A stretch of DNA of 64,000 nucleotides from Cladorhizidae sp. MBARI D1340-BT2 (taxonomy: Eukaryota; Porifera; Demospongiae; Poecilosclerida; Cladorhizidae), in assembly GCA_028752905.1 (NCBI GenBank), contig JAQNBH010000017.1, positions 35,496,108 through 35,560,107 on the forward strand. Direction: 5' to 3'. The translations under genes were made by a program, and so were the position numbers. Positions within the stretch are counted from its first letter, which is position 1. Each line of letters starts with the position of its first letter. The notes beneath the pieces are model-generated. The model was not told the origin of the DNA. It searched no databases and saw only the letters and a program-made list of their open reading frames with translations. Of this stretch, positions 10,086-22,900 are shown one piece after another.

Positions 10086-13000
10086 CTAGAGAGAGAAAAA
10101 GTATCATCTCAGAGCATGTGGTATATAGCAAGTATTATGTGACCATCCCACGTAGATTTCTACCTGGTCTAGATGACATTTATTTATGAATTGAAGTTTC
10201 ACTTGGCGATTGCTGAAATGAGCATCCATTTCCAAGTGATGGCTATAAAAGTACCACACCCTCAGGGATTGAGCATGCGTGTTGAAGCAACTCTTAATAT
10301 AATGTTTTTATCAACTCTTTATATAATGTTTTTATCAGAACTTTATATAATATTTTATCAGATCTTTATATATTAACTCTTTATACAATGTTTTTATCAG
10401 ACCTTTATATAATATTTTATCAGATCTTTATATAATATTTTATCATACCTTTATATAATGTTTTTATCAACTCTTTATATAATGTTTTTATCAGACCTTT
10501 ATATAATATTTTATCAGACCTTTATATAATATTTTTATCAGACCTTTATATAAGACCTTTATATAATATTTTATCAGACCTTTATATAATGTTTTTATCA
10601 ACTCATATCAGACCTTTGTATAATATTTTATCAGACCTTTATATAATGTTTTTATCAGACCTTTATATAATATTTTATCAGACCTTTATATAATATTTTA
10701 TCACACCTTTTCATACTTAAACTGAAAAAGCATCAGCTAGAATTAACAACACAATGCTTTGGAGAGTTCAGCTTTTTCAGACTCTTCTACTGTACATTAG
10801 AGACCCTTGGTTACTGTGTTGCCCTTCTACCTCTGCTTCAGTTTTCCATCACACTCACTCTCACAGACAGAGAGGATCTGTTTCAAGAGATCAAACTAGC
10901 TTCAAATCAAGAAGCAGCTCTAGTTAAAGTCTTGTTAAGATTAGAAGTGAGCCGAAGGCTCGAGGATAGTGCAGCCAAGTCTCTAACATGTCAGTTATGT
11001 GATCACAGAGTCTGTGTCTCTGAAGGTATTGCTAGGAAACAGATGGTTTCTTGGAGTTGTTGCTATATTTATTTCCAAACTTCACTTGTCTTTTCTTACT
11101 TTTTACAAATTCCAGGACAATTATTTTCCACACTGAAACCCGACTAAATCTAAAGGGAAAGTGAAGTGGAGTTTTAATATGTTTTTTTATTATGCAATAT
11201 GCAATAAATGAAGGTTAAAGTACAACATTAAACAGAGTTAATGGAGGGAGGGACCCTGTGGTGCAAACATGCGTGGCAATCATTGGGATTACGTATAACT
11301 GGGCGGTGGCAGGCGCATATGCACTAACAACAGGAACACATGCTCAAGTTCAAAATTGCATCATGCAGCAGCCAGACCAAGTTGTTGGCCTCTCTAACCA
11401 CACCCACTCTAAACACACCCAATCTGACCACACCCACTCTGATCACGCCCACTCTGGACACACACTCTGACCACACCCACTCTAAACACACACACCCACT
11501 CCATATATCCATTCACTCTGCCCGATTAACACTTGGCATGACAGATTCAGGACATTAAGCATGGCAGCTCCAAGAAGACACCTAACCTCCCCAGACCTAA
11601 GAGAGGAGAAGTACTTCAAAGGATAATAGTAAATAAGCAATCAGTGAGGCTACATAATAAGGGTTCATTAATGTAAGAATTAGTAAGCGTAAAATGGTGC
11701 CATATGCAAATTGGCATCGCGCAAAGCTGGGTCCAGGTCTCCCAAACTAACCAACAAGCTGACATCAATCGAGTAGAAAAATACTACAGCTAGAATTGCA
11801 AGATATAGGAATTGGAATGGTGGATCTTCTAATGATGTACTTTCAACAACACATTAGAGAAAATGGCTGGTCTTCTAATGATGTACTTTCAACAACACAT
11901 TAGAGAAAATGGCGGGTCTTCTAATGATGTACTTTCAACAACACATTAGAGAAAATGGCGGGTCTTCTAATGATGTACTTTCAACAACACAATGGTAACT
12001 ATATACTACTTTCAATTAATGCTGTGCGAATGAATATCCTCGCTATCATCTGAACGATGTTAGGAGTCTGAGACTCAGAGCATGCAGTGAGTCAGACAGG
12101 GGATAATTACACAAAGGATTCAGTGCTCCCAGCCCTTGATATTCAGGTATTATCCTGGAGCTATATTCCCATCAAACAACTCTGGAATATTCAATTAGAT
12201 ATCAGACTATGACCGGATTACGACATCATTTGCCTTGTTAGGTTTTAGTTCAGCTATTTGCAATTTAAATTCTTTTAACTCAAGTTTGTGTTGCTGACAA
12301 ACCACGGCGACCAGTAGGGAATATGGATGTGCTGCAGAGAGCTACTAAGGATGGTCGAGACAATGCATGGATGAGCTGGATAATGCTGTGTCCTTGATAT
12401 CCCAGCACCCCACTCGATTTCATTTGCATGTCCTCCTGCCATCTAATACTGCCAACAATGTGAGGATGGGTGCTCATCCACCTTGTAGAGTCTGCTTTAA
12501 TTCTTTTACGCTTGTCTACTGTCTGCCGACAGTGTGGTGCTGGAGATTGCTACATCTAATCTGCGGCCATTTCTGTGTCCTATATCTCCTTCTGGACTTG
12601 CAATTTGAGCCATAAAATATGCACTCCTTTTCCACTCCCTCTTTAATAATAATTATTACCATTTTTGAAAATTTTATTATTATTTGTATTATTTTTGTTG
12701 TTGTTATTATTGTTGTTGTTGCTGCTGTTGTTGTTGTTGTTATATTATTATTATTCCTGATGAAGTCCTGATGAAGGCTAGAGCTCTAGCCAAAACATCA
12801 AGTGAAATTCAAGGTGATTATCGAGAAAGTCAATGTTACTACTACTTCAATGTTACTACTACTACTATTACTACTACTACTTAATTTTAATTTGCACAAA
12901 ATCTTCACTGAACTATAAGTAAGGCACTACAACACAACGAGAAGTGAACTGACTCCCACTGTCTATGCCATAATTGCCTGACGGCACAGAAGCATAGAGG

Positions 13001-16000
13001 TTCAGTAGTGATGATTCAGTTTGACCCATTGAACCAATAACTGCAGCTCTTGCGCTTCAACCATGAGGGATCTCGTGCTAGCATTTGAAAAATGCAATCC
13101 TTTCTTTAGCATGCTCTATTTTCCTCTCTCTTTTGAAGTTTGTAAAGCTTAGAAAGCCATAAAAGTTTCGTGTGCCTTGCCAACTCTCTGCATTTACTTC
13201 CCCCCACCTTTTCCCCCCTTCTATATATTTTACACTTTTTTACTGTTTGTCTGCCCCACTCCCCCCCCCCCCCCCCCCCCCCCCCCACACACACACAATA
13301 AAAATCCTGGCAGCTACTACCTTTCAAGCAACACCTGGCAGTTATCTCCCTCCAACAACCCCTTTGAGCAACCATGGCAATTAACCCTTTCAATCAACTC
13401 TGGCAGTCTGTTTCACCAACCCTGACATCAATTAGTACGGAAGACATTTGGTCAAAAATATAGCCAGACCAGAGCCGAGAGATTTGGAATGGGTCCATGA
13501 AAAGTATTTCATGATGCCAAGTAAAGGAGTAGGTTTGGAGCAGTGACTGTATATAGCTACCACATTTATTCCACATTCAGAAATACGCTGCTCTGTAAGC
13601 TTGAACAAAAAAAGGTGGCACTCCAAATTTGTACAGAAGCCCAGCTTTGATCATAGCTACTGACTTGTAGCTACCTATACATTGATTATATAACACATCG
13701 TCTTTTAACATTATCCTGAAGGCACAGAGACTACTTCCTGGTGGACAGTGTATGATCAAAGCCGTTGCAAATTAAAGCCTGGAAGTAAGCATGCATGGAG
13801 ATCATGTCTACAGGTCTCATTAATAAGAAAAAACACTGACTCACAGTCAGGAGGAGAAGTAGTCCCAACAACTGTTTAGTTGTAGGATAGAACTGTTTAA
13901 CAGTTGTAGGTTAAAACTATTAATAATTATAGGTTAGGGCAATATAAATGTTTAACAGTTGTAGGATAGAACTGTTTAACTGTTGTAGGATATAAATGTT
14001 AAATAGTTGTGGATAGAACTAATAAATGTTTAGGTTAGGGCAATATAAATGTTTAACCGTTGTGGGATAGAACTGTTTAACTGTTGTAGGATAGAACTAA
14101 TAATAATCCTACAACTAATATAAATGTTTAGGTTAGAACAATATAAATGTTAAATAATTATAGGTTAGAGCAATGTAATTGTTTAAGTTGTAGGATAGAA
14201 CTGTTTAAATGTTGTAGGATAGAACTTATATAAATGCTTAACAGTTGTAGGATTAGAACTGTTTAACTGTTGTAGGATAGAACTTATATAAATGCTTAAC
14301 AGTTGTAGGATAGAACTGTTTAACTGTTGTAGGATAGAACTTATAAATGCTTAACAATTGTAGGATAGAACTGTTTAACTGTTGTAGGATAGAACTTATA
14401 TAAATGCTTAACAGTTGTAGGATTAGAACTGTTTAACTGTTGTAGGATAGAACTTATATAAATGCTTAACAGTTGTAGGATAGAACTGTTTAACTGTTGT
14501 AGGATAGAACTTATAAATGCTTAACAATTGTAGGATAGAACTGTTTAACTGTTGTAGGATAGAACTTATATAAATGCTTAACAGTTGTAGGATTAGAACT
14601 GTTTAACTGTTGTAGGATAGAACTTATATAAATGCTTAACTGTTGTAGGATAGAACTGTTTAACTGTTGTAGGATAGAACTTATATAAATTCTTAACAAA
14701 CAGTTGTAGGATTAGAACTGTTTAACTGTTGTAGGATAGAACTTATATAAATGCTTAACTGTTGTAGGATTAGAACTGTTTAACTGTTGTAGGATAGAAC
14801 TTATATAAATGCTTAACTGTTGTAGGATTAGAACTGTTTAACTGTTGTAGGATAGAACTTATATAAATGCTTAACAGTTGTAGGATAGAACTGTTTAACT
14901 GTTGTAGGATAGAACTTATATAAATGCTTAACAGTTGTAGGATTAGAACTGTTTAACTGTTGTAGGATAGAACTTATATAAATGCTTAACAGTTGTAGGA
15001 TTAGAACTGTTAAACTGTTGTAGGATAGAACTTATATAAATGCTTAACTGTTGTAGGATAGAACTGTTTAACTGTTGTAGGATAGAACTTATAAATGCTT
15101 AACAGTTGTAGGATAGAACTGTTTAACTGTTGTAGGATAGAACTTATATAAATGCTTAACTGTTGTAGGATAGAACTTATATAAATTCTTAACAAACAGT
15201 TGTAGGATAGAACTGTTTAACTGTTGTAGGATAGAACTTATATAAATTCTTAACAAACAGTTGTAGGATTAGAACTGTTTAACTGTTGTAGGATAGAACT
15301 TATATAAATGCTTAACTGTTGTAGGATTAGAACTGTTTAACTTTTGTAGGATAGAACTTATAAATGCTTAACAGTTGTAGGATAGAACTGTTTAACTGTT
15401 GTAGGATAGAACTTATATAAATTCTTAACAAACAGTTGTAGGATTAGAACTGTTTAACTGTTGTGATAGAACTTATATAAATGCTTAACTGTTGTAGGAT
15501 AGAACTGTTTAACTGTTGTAGGATAGAACTTATATAAATTCTTAACAAACAGTTGTAGGATTAGAACTGTTTAACTGTTGTAGGATAGAACTTATATAAA
15601 TGCTTAACTGTTGTAGGATTAGAACTGTTTAACTGTTGTAGGATAGAACTTATATAAATGCTTAACTGTTGTAGGATTAGAACTGTTTAACTGTTGTAGG
15701 ATAGAACTTATATAAATGCTTAACAGTTGTAGGATAGAACTGTTTAACTGTTGTAGGATAGAACTTATATAAATGCTTAACAGTTGTAGGATTAGAACTG
15801 TTTAACTGTTGTAGGATAGAACTTATATAAATGCTTAACAGTTGTAGGATTAGAACTGTTAAACTGTTGTAGGATAGAACTTATATAAATGCTTAACTGT
15901 TGTAGGATAGAACTGTTTAACTGTTGTAGGATAGAACTTATAAATGCTTAACAGTTGTAGGATAGAACTGTTTAACTGTTGTAGGATAGAACTTATATAA

Positions 16001-19000
16001 ATGCTTAACTGTTGTAGGATAGAACTTATATAAATTCTTAACAAACAGTTGTAGGATAGAACTGTTTAACTGTTGTAGGATAGAACTTATATAAATTCTT
16101 AACAAACAGTTGTAGGATTAGAACTGTTTAACTGTTGTAGGATAGAACTTATATAAATGCTTAACTGTTGTAGGATTAGAACTGTTTAACTTTTGTAGGA
16201 TAGAACTTATAAATGCTTAACAGTTGTAGGATAGAACTGTTTAACTGTTGTAGGATAGAACTTATATAAATTCTTAACAAACAGTTGTAGGATTAGAACT
16301 GTTTAACTGTTGTGATAGAACTTATATAAATGCTTAACTGTTGTAGGATAGAACTGTTTAACTGTTGTAGGATAGAACTTATATAAATTCTTAACAAACA
16401 GTTGTAGGATTAGAACTGTTTAACTGTTGTGATAGAACTTATATAAATGCTTAACTGTTGTAGGATTAGAACGGTTTAACTTTTGTAGGATAGAACTTAC
16501 ATAAATGCTTAACTGTTGTAGGATTAGAACTGTTTAACTGTTGTAGGATAGAACTTATAAATGCTTAACAATTGTAGGATAGAACTGTTTAACTGTTGTA
16601 GGATAGAACTTATATAAATGCTTAACAGTTGTAGGATTAGAACTGTTTAACTGTTGTAGGATAGAACTTATATAAATGCTTAACAGTTGTAGGATAGAAC
16701 TGTTTAACTGTTGTAGGATAGAACTTATAAATGCTTAACAATTGTAGGATAGAACTGTTTAACTGTTGTAGGATAGAACTTATATAAATGCTTAACAGTT
16801 GTAGGATTAGAACTGTTTAACTGTTGTAGGATAGAACTTATATAAATGCTTAACTGTTGTAGGATAGAACTGTTTAACTGTTGTAGGATAGAACTTATAT
16901 AAATTCTTAACAAACAGTTGTAGGATTAGAACTGTTTAACTGTTGTAGGATAGAACTTATATAAATGCTTAACTGTTGTAGGATTAGAACTGTTTAACTG
17001 TTGTAGGATAGAACTTATATAAATGCTTAACTGTTGTAGGATTAGAACTGTTTAACTGTTGTAGGATAGAACTTATATAAATGCTTAACAGTTGTAGGAT
17101 AGAACTGTTTAACTGTTGTAGGATAGAACTTATATAAATGCTTAACAGTTGTAGGATTAGAACTGTTTAACTGTTGTAGGATAGAACTTATATAAATGCT
17201 TAACAGTTGTAGGATTAGAACTGTTAAACTGTTGTAGGATAGAACTTATATAAATGCTTAACTGTTGTAGGATAGAACTGTTTAACTGTTGTAGGATAGA
17301 ACTTATAAATGCTTAACAGTTGTAGGATAGAACTGTTTAACTGTTGTAGGATAGAACTTATATAAATGCTTAACTGTTGTAGGATAGAACTTATATAAAT
17401 TCTTAACAAACAGTTGTAGGATAGAACTGTTTAACTGTTGTAGGATAGAACTTATATAAATTCTTAACAAACAGTTGTAGGATTAGAACTGTTTAACTGT
17501 TGTAGGATAGAACTTATATAAATGCTTAACTGTTGTAGGATTAGAACTGTTTAACTTTTGTAGGATAGAACTTATAAATGCTTAACAGTTGTAGGATAGA
17601 ACTGTTTAACTGTTGTAGGATAGAACTTATATAAATTCTTAACAAACAGTTGTAGGATTAGAACTGTTTAACTGTTGTAGGATAGAACTTATATAAATGC
17701 TTAACTGTTGTAGGATTAGAACTGTTTAACTTTTGTAGGATAGAACTTATAAATGCTTAACAGTTGTAGGATAGAACTGTTTAACTGTTGTAGGATAGAA
17801 CTTATATAAATTCTTAACAAACAGTTGTAGGATTAGAACTGTTTAACTGTTGTGATAGAACTTATATAAATGCTTAACTGTTGTAGGATAGAACTGTTTA
17901 ACTGTTGTAGGATAGAACTTATATAAATGCTTAACTGTTGTAGGATAGAACTGTTTAACTGTTGTAGGATAGAACTTATATAAATGCTTAACAGTTGTAG
18001 GATAGAACTGTTTAACTGTTGTAGGATAGAACTTATATAAATGCTTAACTGTTGTAGGATAGAACTTATATAAATTCTTAACAAACAGTTGTAGGATAGA
18101 ACTGTTTAACTGTTGTAGGATAGAACTTATATAAATTCTTAACAAACAGTTGTAGGATTAGAACTGTTTAACTGTTGTAGGATAGAACTTATATAAATGC
18201 TTAACTGTTGTAGGATTAGAACTGTTTAACTTTTGTAGGATAGAACTTATAAATGCTTAACAGTTGTAGGATAGAACTGTTTAACTGTTGTAGGATAGAA
18301 CTTATATAAATTCTTAACAAACAGTTGTAGGATTAGAACTGTTTAACTGTTGTGATAGAACTTATATAAATGCTTAACTGTTGTAGGATAGAACTGTTTA
18401 ACTGTTGTAGGATAGAACTTATATAAATTCTTAACAAACAGTTGTAGGATTAGAACTGTTTAACTGTTGTGATAGAACTTATATAAATGCTTAACTGTTG
18501 TAGGATTAGAACGGTTTAACTTTTGTAGGATAGAACTTACATAAATGCTTAACTGTTGTAGGATTAGAACTGTTTAACTGTTGTAGGATAGAACTTATAT
18601 AAATGCTTAACAGTTGTAGGATAGAACTGTTTAACTGTTGTAGGATAGAACTTATATAAATTCTTAACAAACAGTTGTAGGATTAGAACTGTTTAACTGT
18701 TGTGATAGAACTTATATAAATGCTTAACTATTGTAGGATTAGACTGTTGTAGGATAGAACTTATATAAATGCTTAACTGTTGTAGGATTAGAACTGTTTA
18801 ACTGTTGTAGGATAGAACTTATATAAATGCTTAACAGTTGTAGAATAGAACTGTTTAACTGTTGTAGGATAGAACTTATAATAATGCTTAACTATTGTAG
18901 GATTAGACTGTTGTAGGATAGAACTTATATAAATGCTTAACTATTGTAGGATTAGACTGTTGTAGGATAGAACTTATATAAATGCTTAACTATTGTAGGA

Positions 19001-19940
19001 TTAGACTGTTGTAGGATAGACCTTATATAAGTGCTTAACTATTGTAGGATTAGACTGTTGTAGGATAGAACTTATATAAATGCTTAACTATTGTAGGATT
19101 AGACTGTTGTAGGATAGAACTTATATAAATGCTTAACTATTGTAGGATTAGACTGTTGTAGGATAGAACTTATATAAATGCTTAACTATTGTAGGATTAG
19201 ACTGTTGTAGGATAGAACTTATATAAATGCTTAACTATTGTAGGATTAGACTGTTGTAGGATAGAACTTATATAAATGCTTAACAGTTGTGTGTGCGTGT
19301 GTCTGAGCAATTTTCACATTACGTCACTTTACTCCTCATTAACCTTCGATGACAATTAGCTAACAGAATCAATTCACCGTATCCAAGAAAACACACACTG
19401 ACCCCATTTCACTGCAATAAATCCCATTCAAGAAGAATTGGTGAACCTTATGGAGGTAAAGAAACACGAGTAGTCCATTTCTCGCCACCCCTCTATGTAA
19501 AGTATGCATGGTGGTAAGACACTTACTTCGAATTGTTGTTGATGTTCACAGATATTTGATTTGTATTACCCTTCAATGTTTTCCCTTTTGGACCTGTGCG
19601 TACATAATAATAACAACAACAACAAAACAGCAATAACAATATGACAACAACAACAACAGTAAATGTGCCCGGTGCAAACTGTGGCATGAAGTAACTTCCT
19701 GCCGCTGGCTATAATCTGTGGCAAAGTTTTTATGTAAGAGCTTTGATATTGTCCTGACCAATAAATAGCTGATGTTGCAGTAGCTGTCCAGTTAGTGCAT
19801 GCTCAGCATGTGCATGAGCTGTCAGTACCTGAAGTAGGTGTGGCCAGCTAGATTGAAATTACTCTCCAGCTATTGTGATGGTGCTATTTTGTGTGTGTCA
19901 AGGCAGGGGCAAAAAATGGAAAATTCACAATACTTTGTTT

Positions 19941-19977
<37 letters not shown>

Positions 19978-22900
19978 TATATACACATACATATATATAC
20001 ACAACACACAATCTGAATAGCTCACACTAATTTGCACTTGCGTAGGTCCGGTTAATAATTGCAATGTATATATACTATAGGCTGCAGTTTGAATGCTTAT
20101 AGCTAGCATGTTCTGTCAGCTGCATCCAGTAGTCGGGATCCAGGACCTAAGTACCCAGCAGCTGGGATCCTTATAAAAGCAGGACCTAAGCACCCAGTAG
20201 CTGGGCTTCACTTGAAGCAGTGCCAAACACCCAGAAGCTGGGCTTCACTTGAAGCAGTGCCTAAGCACCCAGTAGCTGGGCTTCACTTGAAGCAGTGCCT
20301 AAGCACCCAGTAGCTGGGCTTCACTTGAAGCAGGGCCTAAGCACCCAGTAGCTGGGCTTCACTTGAAGCAGTGCCAAACACCCAGTAGCTGGGCTTCACT
20401 TGAAGCAGTGCCAAACACCCAGCAGTGCCTAAGCACCCAGTAGCTGGGCTTCACTTGAAGCAGTGCCTAAGCACCCAGTAGCTGGTCGTCACTTGAAGCA
20501 GTGCCAAACACCCAGAAGCTGGGCTTCACTTGAAGCAGTGCCTAAGCACCCAGTAGCTGGGCTTCACTTGAAGCAGTGCCTAAGCACCCAGTAGCTGGGC
20601 TTCACTTGAAGCAGTGCCTAAGCACCCAGTAGCTGGTCGTCACTTGAAGCAGTGCCAAACACCCAGAAGCTGGGCTTCACTTGAAGCAGTGCCTAAGCAC
20701 CCAGTAGCTGGGCTTCACTTGAAGCAGTGCCTAAGCACCCAGTAGCTGGGCTTCACTTGAAGCAGTGCCTAAGCACCCAGTAGCTGGGCTTCACTTGAAG
20801 CAGGGCCTAAGCACCCAGTAGCCTGGCTTCACTTGAAGCAGTGCCTAAGCACCCAGTAGCTGGGCTTCACTTGAAGCAGGGCCTAAGCACCCAGTAGCCT
20901 GGCTTCACTTGAAGCAGTGCCTAAGCACCCAGTAGCTGGGCTTCACTTGAAGCAGGGCCTAAGCACCCAGTAGCCTGGCTTCACTTGAAGCAGGGCCTAA
21001 GCACCCAGTAGCTGGGCTTCACTTGAAGCAGTGCCTAAGCACCCAGTAGCCTGGCTTCACTTGAAGCAGTGCCTAAGCACCCAGTAGCTGGGCTTCACTT
21101 GAAGCAGTGCTAAACACCCAGAAGCGGGGCTTCACTTGAAGCAGTGCCAAACACCAAGAAGCTGGGCTTCACTTGAAGCAGTGTGTAAGCACCCAGTAGC
21201 TGGGCTTCACTTGAAGCAGTGCCCAAATACCCAGTAGCTGGGCTCCCTGTGAAGCATAGCTGGGATCCCTATGAAGCAGTGCCTAAGCACCCAGTAGCTG
21301 GGCTTCACTTGAAGCAGGGCCTAAGCACCCAGTAGCCTGGCTTTACTTGAAGCAGTGCCTAAGCACCCAGTAGCTGGGCTTCACTTGAAGCAGTGCCAAA
21401 CACCCAGTAGCTGGGCTTCACTTGAAGCAGTGCCCAAATACCCAGTAGCTGGGCTCCCTGTGAAGCATAGCTGGGATCTCTATGAAGCAGTGCCTAAGCA
21501 CCCAGTAGCTGGGCTTCACTTGAAGCAGGGCCTAAGCACCCAGTAGCCTAGCTTCACTTGAAGCAGTGCCTAAGCACCCAGTAGCTGGGCTTCACTTGAA
21601 GCAGTGCCAAACACCCAGTAGCTGGGCTTCACTTGAAGCAGTGCCCAAATACCCAGTAGCTGGGCTCCCTGTGAAGCATAGCTGAGATCCCTATGAAGCA
21701 GTGCATAAGCACCCAGTAGCTGGGCTTCACTTGAAGCAGTGCCTAAGCACGCGGCATTGCCCAGAGAAGAAAGAAGAGAAGTGTTGCAATATTGATCACA
21801 GATGCAAAATGAGTTAAGTCAGGTTGAGACAAAGAAACTCAACAAAGCTACGAAATGTTTTCATTTTTGTGTAGAGCGGACACACCTCAAGCCAGAAGTC
21901 TGGGCCTACACTAAAGTGACATCATTCTATCAGAGCAAGGTTCACTGCACTTGCTAGAGCAATTTGCAAAGATTTGCTGAAAAAAGAATTTCTCGGCTTT
22001 GATAAGGATATCTGACAATCAAGTGATTGCCTCACCAGAGGATGACTCAGAACTGCTCTTTGACTAGGCCAGAACAATTGAGCATGTAGACCTCATGTCA
22101 TTACAAATTGGTACGTCCAACAATTATAATTGGTATGCAACATGGGAAGCTTATGAGAACCACCCACTCCTATGATCGAACACTGCAACAGCTGTGCCAA
22201 CAGCTTGCATCCTATTGTGAACAGGCTTTCAGTCAAATAGGCTAGCCAAGCCTCATAAAATCTCCTGATTTGCTCACTGTTAGTGTAGCAGATTATCTAG
22301 CAAATAGCCTTGAATGTCTTTCCTGCAGGTTATTAATATGGCTGTGATTATCCGTTGGGATGGTATTCTAAATATGGATGTGGCAGATCAAATGTCTTAG
22401 ATCTGCATGCTTCAACTCAACAATAGCCATAGCGATACACTAAAAAACTTGGCAAGCCAGTAGCAACACTACATGCATACTACCCATAGAAATCATGAAT
22501 GCTCATTCACTGGTACTAGCACAGCATATCTCCATTTACAATACGTGAATGTCCAGGCACTTACCGTGGCTAGGATTTTTGGCTCCGTACCAAAGAACAG
22601 CAAAAAATATCAAACTGATGACAGCAACAAGAGTGAGCAGAGTTAGCATTCCCAGGACCACTCCAACCACTAGATCCTGCTTGGTCTTGTGAAGCAGAGC
22701 ACTATTATCTGAACATGAACATAGAGCAGGAATGGAGTGACACACAACAACAAAGAAAGTTCTAATGATTGTCAACTATGATACCCACATGCACCATAGA
22801 CCTTAAAAAGCATCTAACTCGACCAACTTTTAACCTCCTCACTCACTGTAAGGGCTAAGGGTTAAAACTCCCAAGATGAATAGCCATGTTAAAAAAAACC

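Noticed and set aside
14511..18145. Leu/Ser/Tyr-rich minus frames in the 5.4-kb array
   Set aside because: Repeat translation only; same peptide recurs because the DNA is duplicated.
20137..21751. CRISPR-like array
   Set aside because: Direct tandem repeat without unique spacers; eukaryotic context.
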